NCBI GenBank assembly: GCA_017459605.1
Contig: JAFUCQ010000118.1
Location: 1-41,558, forward strand
Direction of reading: 5' to 3'
Length of the DNA: 41,558 bases
From: Atopobiaceae bacterium
Lineage (GTDB): Bacteria; Actinomycetota; Coriobacteriia; Coriobacteriales; Atopobiaceae
Part shown: one piece after another, positions 9,018 through 16,553 of the stretch
How positions within the stretch are numbered: position 1 is the first letter of the stretch
How the letters are laid out: the number at the start of each line of letters is the position of its first letter
Translations under genes and position numbers: made by a program
The notes under the pieces: model-generated
What the model was told of the DNA's origin: nothing
What the model saw: the letters and a program-made list of their open reading frames with translations, nothing else
Database searches by the model: none

Positions 9018-9734
9018 ATGCAGTACAGTACCTTATTCGAGGATTTACCAAAGGGTTCACTCTCCCAGATTATTATCAACCGCATAACAGATGCGCTTAT
9101 ATCTGGAGAGCTGAAACCCGGAGACAAGATTCCCACAGAAACAGAGTTCAGTGAGAATCTCGGTGTTGGACGAAATGCAGTACGTGAGGCCATAAAAGTG
9201 CTTGAGGCCTTTGGTGTGCTTGAGATTCGTCGAGCAAAAGGGACCTACGTTGTTGAGGAGTACAACAATCAACTCTTGAATCCTCTCATTTATGGTTTGA
9301 TTCTTTCTGAGCGCTCAATGGATGAGTTGTTGGATCTCAAGATTTCGCTTTCAAATTCTGTTACATATTTGGTCCTCTTAAATGCAACAGACGAAGAGGT
9401 TGAACAACTCCGTAACTATGGTGAGGATTTCAGAAGAACAATGCTTGATGCTCAGTCAACGGATGAGCAGTGCTATAAGGCAAGTATTGCATTCAATGTC
9501 TATTTAAGTGAGATTTGTCACAACAAGCTTCTAGCAGAACTCGATGCTATTGTTCATAAAATTGCATCGTTTACGCGTCATACGGCAATTGAGAACTCAC
9601 GTAAGATTGGTGAGACGCACCTGCTCCCAGATAATTATATGAAGCAAGTTGAAGTCATTGCAGGCAGGGACGCAACAGCCATTCCTGCCTTTATGGAAGA
9701 ACGCCGAGCTGTATGGGAGAAGCTTTTGCTCTAA
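9018..9734 (+). CDS. GntR/FadR-family transcriptional regulator 1
   Basis: The protein is 238 aa. The N-terminal winged helix (about residues 15-80) has the GntR signature SGELKPGDKIPTETEFSENL then GVGRNAVREAIKVLEAFGVL and a wing RAKGTYV. The C-terminal helical domain (about 95-235) fits the FCD effector domain, which senses small carboxylates or acyl compounds in this subfamily. It is a paralogue of the next gene. It is first in the plus-strand island and has an operator copy 55 bp upstream, so autoregulation is likely. A strong terminator follows it. Confidence 0.93.
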   Translation: MQYSTLFEDLPKGSLSQIIINRITDALISGELKPGDKIPTETEFSENLGVGRNAVREAIKVLEAFGVLEIRRAKGTYVVEEYNNQLLNPLIYGLILSERSMDELLDLKISLSNSVTYLVLLNATDEEVEQLRNYGEDFRRTMLDAQSTDEQCYKASIAFNVYLSEICHNKLLAELDAIVHKIASFTRHTAIENSRKIGETHLLPDNYMKQVEVIAGRDATAIPAFMEERRAVWEKLLL

Positions 9735-9785
9735 AGCTCGAAGGAATCTCAACTCTCATCAGGTGTCAAAACATATCAGTACCCC

Positions 9786-9816
9786 AAGCTCCCTCAAGGT
9801 TGAGGGAGCTTTATTT
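9786..9816 (+). terminator. Intrinsic terminator of regulator 1
   Basis: A perfect 12-bp stem (AAGCTCCCTCAA / TTGAGGGAGCTT) with a two-base loop is followed by TATTT. It means the second regulator has its own promoter. Confidence 0.85.
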
Positions 9817-9885
9817 GCTGTAACGGACATTTTTGAGTGTTCATTTGTAAAGCCTTATTTGCAATAAGAGAAAGTCATGTTATCT

Positions 9886-9910
9886 TATAGAACGTAGAAC
9901 AAAGAACAAA
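9886..9910. promoter_or_regulatory. FadR-type operator, site 2, with 7-bp phased repeats
   Basis: The stretch starts TATAGAACGTAGAACAAAG. AGAAC recurs three times at exactly seven-base spacing. The reverse-strand core TTTGTTCTACGTT matches the other island sites. It lies 16 bp before the ATG of regulator 2. Confidence 0.6.
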
Positions 9911-9925
9911 TAAGGCGGGTGTACT

Positions 9926-10630
9926 ATGGGTTCAAAAGGTTTGCTCAATACACTGCGTAGTCGAAACATCTCAGAGGTAATCATCGATCGTATTGTTAAT
10001 TCCATTCTGAGCGGTGAGCTGAGGCCCGGAGAAAAGCTACCTCCAGAAGATGAGTTTGCAGAACGTCTTGGTGTTGGGCGGAGTTCTATCCGAGAGGCCA
10101 TGAAGATCCTCGAAGCCATGGGTATTGTTGAGATTCGTCGAGCTGATGGTACCTACATTGTTGACGAGTTTACAGAACAGATGATGAATCCACTTCTTTT
10201 AGGCATGCTTATGGCTGAGAAATCCTCTGAGGATATCTGTGAGTTTAAGCTCCTGATTCAAGCCATAGCCTTCAAAGAGATTGCTCGCTGTTCAGGCTTT
10301 GTGCCATTTGATTCGTGTATTGCGTTGCTCGATGAAATTGAACAGGGCAGAGCCACTGATGATGAGCAGCTCTGCTCCATGTTGTCTTCTGTTGAGTTGC
10401 ATTTAGCAGAAGGCATTCCCAATCCCCTCATACGTGAACTCTATAAGAAGAGTGTTCAGATTGCGTTCTATTTGCTTCTTCAGGTGCTACAAAGTGCACC
10501 TCAACAAACCCAATTGTCACTTACCACATTTTATCGAGATGCTATTGCAGCTCTAGAATCTCGCGACGAGAAACTCCTAAGAGAGCTTCTTGAGCATGAG
10601 CGCTCACTTCTGTTGAGCGGTATCAAATAA
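9926..10630 (+). CDS. GntR/FadR-family transcriptional regulator 2
   Basis: The protein is 234 aa, with the same architecture as regulator 1 and a closely similar winged helix: SGELRPGEKLPPEDEFAERL then GVGRSSIREAMKILEAMGIV and RADGTYI. The C-terminal domain (about residues 90-230) diverges strongly from regulator 1, which suggests a different effector but similar DNA specificity. An operator copy sits directly in front. The pair may read the same motif in response to two signals or form heterodimers (inference). The catabolic genes start 91 bp downstream. Confidence 0.93.
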   Translation: MGSKGLLNTLRSRNISEVIIDRIVNSILSGELRPGEKLPPEDEFAERLGVGRSSIREAMKILEAMGIVEIRRADGTYIVDEFTEQMMNPLLLGMLMAEKSSEDICEFKLLIQAIAFKEIARCSGFVPFDSCIALLDEIEQGRATDDEQLCSMLSSVELHLAEGIPNPLIRELYKKSVQIAFYLLLQVLQSAPQQTQLSLTTFYRDAIAALESRDEKLLRELLEHERSLLLSGIK

Positions 10631-10674
10631 GCGATAAACGGTATAACATAGAATCATCAAACATATGAACAAAG

Positions 10675-10694
10675 AATGTCCTACAATGAACATT
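10675..10694. promoter_or_regulatory. Weak FadR-type operator, site 3
   Basis: AATGTCCTACAATGAACATT upstream of the aldehyde dehydrogenase has one mismatch in the TTCTAC core (TCCTAC). It also forms AATGT...ACATT arms ten bases apart. It is degenerate compared with the other sites. Confidence 0.4.
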
Positions 10695-10721
10695 AGGTAA
10701 GGGAACGACCAAGGAGGATTA

Positions 10722-12089
10722 ATGGAGCCCAAGGAGTACGTACAGCAATTAATCGACAATGCACGTGTTGCTCAAGCCGAGTTTGAACAGTTCTCACAAG
10801 AGGATGTTGACAAGGCAGTTCGAGCCATCGGCAAGGCAGTCTTCGATAATGCCGATCCTCTTGCCAAGATGGCGGCAGAAGAGTCTGGCATGGGCAAGTA
10901 CGAAGACAAAATCATGAAGAACAAAGGTAAGACTAAGATTACATGGGCGCGCCTCAAGGGAGTAAAGTCTCGTGGCATTATTGCCCGTCATCCTGAGATT
11001 GGTATTGTTGAGGTTGCAAAGCCCATTGGTGTTATCGGTTGCATTGCACCTACCACCAATCCCACGATGACGCCCGTACACAACGCCATGTGTGCTCTCA
11101 AGGGTGGTAACGCCATCATTGTGGCACCTCACCCGCGTGCAAAAGAAACAGGCGTTGAGACTGTACGTTTGATGCGTGAGGCACTCGAGCAAGTTGGAGC
11201 TCCAGTAGACCTTATTCAGGTTATTCCTGAGCCCACCATGGAGATTTCGGGTTGTGTTATGAGCATGTGTGACACCACGGTTGCAACGGGCGGCCCTGGC
11301 ATGGTCAAAGCAGCTTATTCTTCTGGTAAGCCTTCATATGGCGTTGGTGCTGGTAATGTTCAAACTGTCGTAGACACCGATGTTGAGCTTGAGCCTGCAG
11401 CAGAGATGATTGCTCGCAGTCGTACCTATGACAACGGCGTTTTGTGCACCTGCGAGCAGTGCGTGCATGTCCAAGAGGAGAATTACGACGAGCTTGTAGG
11501 CCTGCTCGAGGCACAAGGCGCTTTCTACATTCACGAGAAGGCCGATGTCGATGCTCTTCGTGCAAATCTCTTCCCTGATGGCATGATTAACAAGGACGCC
11601 GTGGGTGCAAGCCCTCAGTTCATCGGCAGTCTTGCTGGTCTTGAGGTACCCGAGGATGCACGTTTCTTGATGGTCAAGGTTGACGCATACGGTGCCGATG
11701 AGTACCTCTGCAAAGAGAAGCTGTGCCCGGTCATGTGCATTACCTCCTACAAAGAGTGGGAAGAGGGTGTTGCTAATGCCAAGACAAACCTGCTCAATGA
11801 AGGCGCAGGCCACAGTGCAATCGTGCGTTCTCACAACCAAGAGCACATTGACTACGCTGGCGAGCAGCTGCCTGTCTCCCGTATTGGCGTGAACATGATT
11901 GGCTCGTCGGGTCTTGGTGGTGGCTTTGACAATGGTCTCAATCCCACAGCAACTCTGGGTTGTGGCTCGTGGGGTAACAATTCCATCTCCGAAAACCTTT
12001 GGTGGCATCACATGGTCAACATCGCTCGCATCGCGATGCTCTTGCCCGATGCCAAAGTTCCGAGTGATGAAGAGGTTTGGGGCGAGTAA
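10722..12089 (+). CDS. CoA-acylating aldehyde dehydrogenase (SauS/EutE-like)
   Basis: The protein is 455 aa, with AAGGAGG before the ATG. It oxidises an aldehyde with NAD+ and CoA to an acyl-CoA. Features seen are VAKPIGVIGCIAPTTNPT (residues 98-115), KGGNAIIVAPHPRAKETG (127-144), the nucleotide-binding TGGPGMVKAAYSSGKP and the catalytic Cys242 in DNGVLCTCEQ. It looks closest to sulfoacetaldehyde and acetaldehyde dehydrogenases of the acylating type, but the substrate cannot be read from the sequence. No microcompartment targeting peptide or shell gene is present. With the downstream Ptb and kinase genes it would turn an aldehyde into ATP. Confidence 0.9.
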   Translation: MEPKEYVQQLIDNARVAQAEFEQFSQEDVDKAVRAIGKAVFDNADPLAKMAAEESGMGKYEDKIMKNKGKTKITWARLKGVKSRGIIARHPEIGIVEVAKPIGVIGCIAPTTNPTMTPVHNAMCALKGGNAIIVAPHPRAKETGVETVRLMREALEQVGAPVDLIQVIPEPTMEISGCVMSMCDTTVATGGPGMVKAAYSSGKPSYGVGAGNVQTVVDTDVELEPAAEMIARSRTYDNGVLCTCEQCVHVQEENYDELVGLLEAQGAFYIHEKADVDALRANLFPDGMINKDAVGASPQFIGSLAGLEVPEDARFLMVKVDAYGADEYLCKEKLCPVMCITSYKEWEEGVANAKTNLLNEGAGHSAIVRSHNQEHIDYAGEQLPVSRIGVNMIGSSGLGGGFDNGLNPTATLGCGSWGNNSISENLWWHHMVNIARIAMLLPDAKVPSDEEVWGE

Positions 12090-12110
12090 AGACCTGCTGT
12101 TGTTGAGTGA

Positions 12111-12135
12111 GGGGGTGTGTTTGCACCCCCTTTTT
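12111..12135 (+). terminator. Internal terminator/attenuator between aldehyde dehydrogenase and ptb
   Basis: The perfect stem GGGGGTG / CACCCCC with a six-base loop is followed by five T's. It lies 22 bases past the dehydrogenase stop and just ahead of the ptb ribosome-binding site. It probably lowers rather than abolishes expression of the genes behind it. Confidence 0.75.
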
Positions 12136-12148
12136 CCAAAGGAGAAAC

Positions 12149-13063
12149 ATGATGATTCGCACGATGGAGGAACTTCTCCAAGCGGCTCAGAGTGGGGAGC
12201 CGGGAAAGCTTGCTGTTGCTGTCGCACAGGATAGCTATGTTCTTGATGCTGTTATGAAGGCTCGTGATTTGAACATTGTTGAGCCTATTTTGGTTGGCGA
12301 TAAGGCAGAGATTGAGGCTGTGTTGGCAGAGCTCGATCGCAGTGACGATGGCGTTGAGATTATTGATGAGTCAGACAAAGAAGAGGCATGTCAGGTAGCA
12401 GCACGCCTTGTTCGCGATAAAAAAGCTGAGTTCATCATGAAGGGAATTGTTGACACCTCAGTGATTATGCGCGCGGTGCTCAATAAGGAAAATGAGCTTC
12501 GTACGGGCAATATGATTTCAGACGTGCTGGCTCTCGAGATTAATGGCTACAATCGTCTCTTTTTGGTAACCGACCCTGCCATGACGATTGCTCCGAGCTT
12601 TGAGCAAAAGGTAGACCTTGTCAATAATGCCGTGATGGTTGCCCACGCTTTGGGAAATGAGTGTCCCAAGGTTGCCGCTTTGGCAGCAGTTGAGCACGTG
12701 AACGATAAAATGCCATGCACTATCGATTGTGCCAAGCTCACTGAGATGAATCGTGCAGGTGAGATTAGCGGCTGCATTGTTGACGGTCCGCTCCAGTTTG
12801 ACAATGTTGTATCAGAGGAAGCGGCAAAGCATAAGGGTATTGAAAGCGAAGTTGCTGGTAAAGCTGATGTTTTGCTCGTTCCCGATATTGAAGCTGGCAA
12901 TATGCTGGTAAAGACTGCCGAGTTCTTTGGAAACGCAAAGAAGGCTGGTGTCATCGTAGGTGCTAAGGCTCCTATCGCCCTTACGTCTCGTGCAAGTTCT
13001 GCCGAATCCAAGCTCTACACCATAGCAATCGCCCGTCTCGTTGCACGCCTTCAGGCTGCATAA
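12149..13063 (+). CDS. ptb: Phosphate acetyl/butyryltransferase (Ptb family)
   Basis: The protein is 304 aa from the ATG at 12149 (AAAGGAG upstream; a second ATG three bases later is equally possible). It converts acyl-CoA plus phosphate to acyl-phosphate. Family features are AEFIMKGIVDTSVIMRAVL (about residues 93-111), NRLFLVTDPAMTIAPSFEQK, GPLQFDN and the C-terminal VPDIEAGNMLVKTAEFF with GAKAPIALTSRASS. Length fits Ptb (about 300 aa). It sits between an acylating aldehyde dehydrogenase and a butyrate-kinase-type gene, the usual substrate-level phosphorylation arrangement. Chain-length preference is unknown. Confidence 0.93.
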   Translation: MMIRTMEELLQAAQSGEPGKLAVAVAQDSYVLDAVMKARDLNIVEPILVGDKAEIEAVLAELDRSDDGVEIIDESDKEEACQVAARLVRDKKAEFIMKGIVDTSVIMRAVLNKENELRTGNMISDVLALEINGYNRLFLVTDPAMTIAPSFEQKVDLVNNAVMVAHALGNECPKVAALAAVEHVNDKMPCTIDCAKLTEMNRAGEISGCIVDGPLQFDNVVSEEAAKHKGIESEVAGKADVLLVPDIEAGNMLVKTAEFFGNAKKAGVIVGAKAPIALTSRASSAESKLYTIAIARLVARLQAA

Positions 13064-13072
13064 GGGGGACTC

Positions 13073-14194
13073 ATGAAAAAAATCATTGTCCTAAATCCCG
13101 GTTCCACGTCAACAAAGGTGGCAGTCTATGATGGCCCTGAGCGCGTCTTTCAGCAAAACATAGACCACCCGGCATCTGAGCTTGCAAAGTATGAGCAGAT
13201 TGTAGACCAGCTTCCATACCGCAAACAGGTTATAGGTGAGCTCCTAGAGGGCGCAGGAATCGACCCTGCATCGGCGGATGCTTTCTCAGCCATTTGCACA
13301 GGTCTTCTTCCTATGGAAGGCGGCGTCTTTGAGGTTAACGACACCATGTATGAGCATGGCAAGATCGGCCCGGGCTCTAAGCATCCCGGCAACTTAGGAC
13401 CACTGCTTGCCAAAGACTTTGCAGATACCTACGGACGCCGCGCGTTTGTGGTTGATCCCTCAAGTCTTGATGAGTTCACCGAAGAAGCGCGTATGACAGG
13501 TTTTGTTGAGCTCCTGAGAACTCCTCGTGGGCACCCCCTCAATCAGCGTGCAGTTGCCCGCCGTTATGCAGCAGATCACCACACCACTTACGACCAAGTC
13601 AACCTTGTTGTGGCACACCTTGGCGGTGGCATCTCTGTTGGCGCCCACGAGAAAGGCAAGATGGTCGATAACGTTGACTCATCACGTGGTGAAGGCCGTA
13701 TGGCTCCTACTCGCAGTGGTACTGCACCTTTGGCAGATGTCATAGAAATGTGCTTCTAGGGCGACTATAGCAAAGACGACATGATTTCAAAGGTCATGCG
13801 CACAGGTGGCTGGGTGGCTCATCTGGGTACCTCCGATGCCCGTGAAGTCGAGAAGATGGTTGAGGATGGCGACAAGTTTGCCGAGGTAGTCTATCGTACA
13901 ACGGCTTATCAATTGGGCAAAGATATCGCCAGCATGGCAGCCGCCATGAAAGGACAGGTAGATGCCATCGTTTTAACGGGAGGTATTGCCTATTCCAAGC
14001 TTATGTGCTCAATGATTGTTGATTACGTGAGCTGGATTGCTCCTGTGGTTACCTACCCCGGTGAGTTTGAGATGGATGCTTTGGCAGCGGGTGCCATTCG
14101 TGTACTGAACGGCGAGGAAGAGCCTAAGTCATACACCGGAAAACCAGTCTTCCCTGGATTTGAAGCTGTCTATGGCACTCGTGCCAAGCAGTAA
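13073..14194 (+). pseudogene. buk: Butyrate-kinase-type acyl kinase interrupted by an in-frame TAG
   Basis: The two halves lie in one frame and are separated only by TAG at 13757-13759. Read through, they give 373 residues, the normal length of butyrate kinase. The first half has the ASKHA phosphate motif LNPGSTSTKVAVYD at its start, VDPSSLDEFTEEAR, GHPLNQRAVARRYA and VAHLGGGISVGAHEKG. The second half has VLTGGIAYSK and the C-terminal GEFEMDALAAGAIRVL. The stop falls in IEMCF-stop-GDYSKDD, where family members usually have Ser, so one base change from TCG or TCA explains it. Everything else looks conserved, which means the lesion is recent, a read error, or suppressed. If real, acyl-phosphate could not be turned into ATP by this gene. 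Confidence 0.85.
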
Positions 14195-14205
14195 GAAGGA
14201 GCAGC

Positions 14206-15600
14206 ATGAGCTCATTGCACATCATCGGAATGGTTGCGTCTATTGCCCTTATTGTGGGTATGGCGTTGTATTCGGGCACCAAAGCCAAAGGTCCCGCAAA
14301 CGACAATAGTGCAGGTGTTGTCGCGGGCATCATTATGGGAACCTTGGTTGGCGGCTCATCTACGGTGGGTACTGCCCAGCTAGCGTATACCTACGGCATG
14401 AGTGCTTGGTGGTTTACCTTGGGTGGTGGAATTGGATGTTTGGTTCTTGCCCTCGTCTATGCAGCACGTATGAGGGCGGAAAACACCCCTACCGTTGTTG
14501 GTATCTTACGCAAAGAGTATGGCGAGACGGTTGGTCTTGCAGCGTCTCTGCTTAATACCATTGGTACGTTTATCAACATCATCGCCCAGCTTCTGGCAGC
14601 CAGTGCCGTTGTGGTGTTAGTAGCGCCGACCATGGGAACGTGGGTAACCATTGTAATTCCTGCCATCGTGATGGTGCTCTATGTCATCTTTGGTGGCACC
14701 AAGGGGGCTGGCATGGTGGGTATCGTTAAGCTCATCTTGCTGTACGTCTCAATGGTTATCTGCGGCTCGCTTGCCCTCATGATGATGGGCGGCACCGGTC
14801 CTCTCTTTGATATGATTCATAGTTTTAGCGAAGAGACTGGCGTGAACTACCTGAGCATCTTTGCACGTGGTGTTGGCAAGGATTTGGGTGCGGGCTTCTC
14901 GCTTCTCGTGGGAGTGCTGACAACTCAGACCTATGCACAAGGTGTCATTAGTGCAAAAAGTGATAAAGCAGCTCGTACGGGTTCTCTTATCTCAGCTGTG
15001 CTTATCCCAATTATCGGTATCTTTGGCATCTTGGTAGGTCTGTATATGAGGTCGGTGACTGATCCGGCTACCTTCCTTGCAAAGACTGCGCTCACTCAAT
15101 TTGTGCTCGATTATTTGCCTCCCGCTTTTGGCGGAGTAGTTCTGGGCGCCTTGTTTATCGCTTCGGTGGGCACTGGAGCAGGTCTTGCTTTGGGTATCTC
15201 GACCATTCTAACTAATGACATTATCAAGAAGTTTACGCATGCCTTTGATAGCCCTGCAAAGAGTAATGTGCTCTCAAAAGCACTCATCGTTATTGTGTTA
15301 GCCGGAGCGTGTGTGTTGTCATTGGGTGACGTTGGCGACATCATTATGAATTTCTCGTTCTTGTCGATGGGCTTGCGAGGAGCTGTCATTTTTGTGCCCA
15401 TGACCTGTGCTTTGTATGCCAAAGGAAGGGCTGCAGCTCAGTGGGCTTTGGCCTCTGTAATTGCCGGTCCTGTTGCGGTCGTTGCGGGAAACCTCCTGGG
15501 GTCTCCCATCGATCCTTTGTTTATTGGAATTGCAGTCAACATCCTCATTATGGCTGTTGGTCTTGCTGTGGGAAAGAAGCCAGAACATGTTGAGTCCTGA
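14206..15600 (+). CDS. Sodium:solute symporter family transporter
   Basis: The protein is 464 aa, with AAGGAG before the start. It has about 12-13 hydrophobic segments and begins MSSLHIIGMVASIALIVGMA. SSS-family features are the Gly/Ser-rich NSAGVVAGIIMGTLVGGSST then GTAQLAYTYG near residues 32-66, and a repeated inward bundle with GALFIASVGTGAGLALGIST. It begins 11 bases after the kinase gene and shares its last 14 bases with the TPR gene, so it belongs to the operon. It is the most likely importer of the pathway substrate, probably a small organic anion (inference). Confidence 0.85.
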   Translation: MSSLHIIGMVASIALIVGMALYSGTKAKGPANDNSAGVVAGIIMGTLVGGSSTVGTAQLAYTYGMSAWWFTLGGGIGCLVLALVYAARMRAENTPTVVGILRKEYGETVGLAASLLNTIGTFINIIAQLLAASAVVVLVAPTMGTWVTIVIPAIVMVLYVIFGGTKGAGMVGIVKLILLYVSMVICGSLALMMMGGTGPLFDMIHSFSEETGVNYLSIFARGVGKDLGAGFSLLVGVLTTQTYAQGVISAKSDKAARTGSLISAVLIPIIGIFGILVGLYMRSVTDPATFLAKTALTQFVLDYLPPAFGGVVLGALFIASVGTGAGLALGISTILTNDIIKKFTHAFDSPAKSNVLSKALIVIVLAGACVLSLGDVGDIIMNFSFLSMGLRGAVIFVPMTCALYAKGRAAAQWALASVIAGPVAVVAGNLLGSPIDPLFIGIAVNILIMAVGLAVGKKPEHVES

Positions 15601-16429
15601 TTTTTATGAGCGTCTCGATGCGCTGTATCGTCAAGGTCGAGCTCAAGAAGCACGTCAATATCTTGAGGGTCTTTTGGCAGAGGCAGATCTCGATGAGAAC
15701 AATCACGCAGATCGAGCAACGATTCTGAACGAGCTCATGGGACATTGCCGCACGCAAGGCGATTTTGAGGCGTGTGATGCGGCACTCCAGCGCTTGCTGC
15801 GCGAGATTCGTGCCCTTCGTCTCAAAGGTGGTCCCGAGTATGCAACCTTCATGCTCAACATTGCACATGCGTACCGGGCTATGGGCAAGCTGGCCGATGC
15901 AGAACGCACATTTTTGGTGGTTCGTGACATCTATGAAGCAGAGCTTCCAGAAGACGATTATCGGCTTGCAAGCCTCTATAACAACCTTGGCTTGACATAT
16001 CGGGCAAAGGGTGAGCTTGAGGTGGCCCGCAGTTACATGGAACGAGCGCTTGTTATTGTCGAGAAGCTCAGCCAGTCGGTAGCGATTGCCGCGTCGAGTT
16101 CAAATCTGGCAGACCTCCTCATAGAGGCAGGGGACTTAGAGTCAGCCGCAAAGCATGCAGCTCGAGCTCGTTTCATATTTGAGGAGAGTAATACCCAAGG
16201 CGTTGATTATTCTGCCGCTCTTGCTGCAGAAGGTCGCATTGCCTATTTGCGAGGCGACCTCGATTTGGCAGAAGAGCGCTATAGAAAAGCTGCCGACTGC
16301 GTTTTTGTTTCATTTGGACAAACCCGCTCGTATCGCACGCTTTTGAGCAGCCTCGCAGAGGTGCTTCGTGCACAAGGCATAGACGAGGAAGCCGCACAGA
16401 TTCAGACAGAAGCTGAACAAGAGAGTTAG
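15587..16429 (+). CDS. Tetratricopeptide-repeat protein
   Basis: The protein is 280 aa from the ATG at 15587, inside the end of the symporter gene. It consists of consecutive helix-turn-helix repeats with TPR spacing, for example ATFMLNIAHAYRAMGKLADA, LASLYNNLGLTYRAKGELEV and AAEGRIAYLRGDLDLAEERY. There is no signal peptide, membrane segment or enzymatic domain, so it should be a cytoplasmic scaffold or regulator. TPR proteins of this kind are, from memory, common near DUF4125-DUF4037 pairs; such a pair lies at 7.3-8.9 kb. Partner unknown. Confidence 0.85.
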   Translation: MLSPDFYERLDALYRQGRAQEARQYLEGLLAEADLDENNHADRATILNELMGHCRTQGDFEACDAALQRLLREIRALRLKGGPEYATFMLNIAHAYRAMGKLADAERTFLVVRDIYEAELPEDDYRLASLYNNLGLTYRAKGELEVARSYMERALVIVEKLSQSVAIAASSSNLADLLIEAGDLESAAKHAARARFIFEESNTQGVDYSAALAAEGRIAYLRGDLDLAEERYRKAADCVFVSFGQTRSYRTLLSSLAEVLRAQGIDEEAAQIQTEAEQES

Positions 16430-16553
16430 CAATTGGAGAGATGCTCGGAGGATGATTTTAAGCTGTCGAGTTTAGGGGAGTTAAGGTGCAACGCACTTGT
16501 GTGGCAAGGAAATTGGACATCGAGGAGGGTGTCCACAAAAGAAAGGGGCAGAT

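Noticed and set aside
13757-13759. Recoding of the buk stop as selenocysteine or pyrrolysine
   Set aside because: The codon is TAG, not TGA, the expected residue is Ser, and no pyl genes or recoding element are visible in the window.
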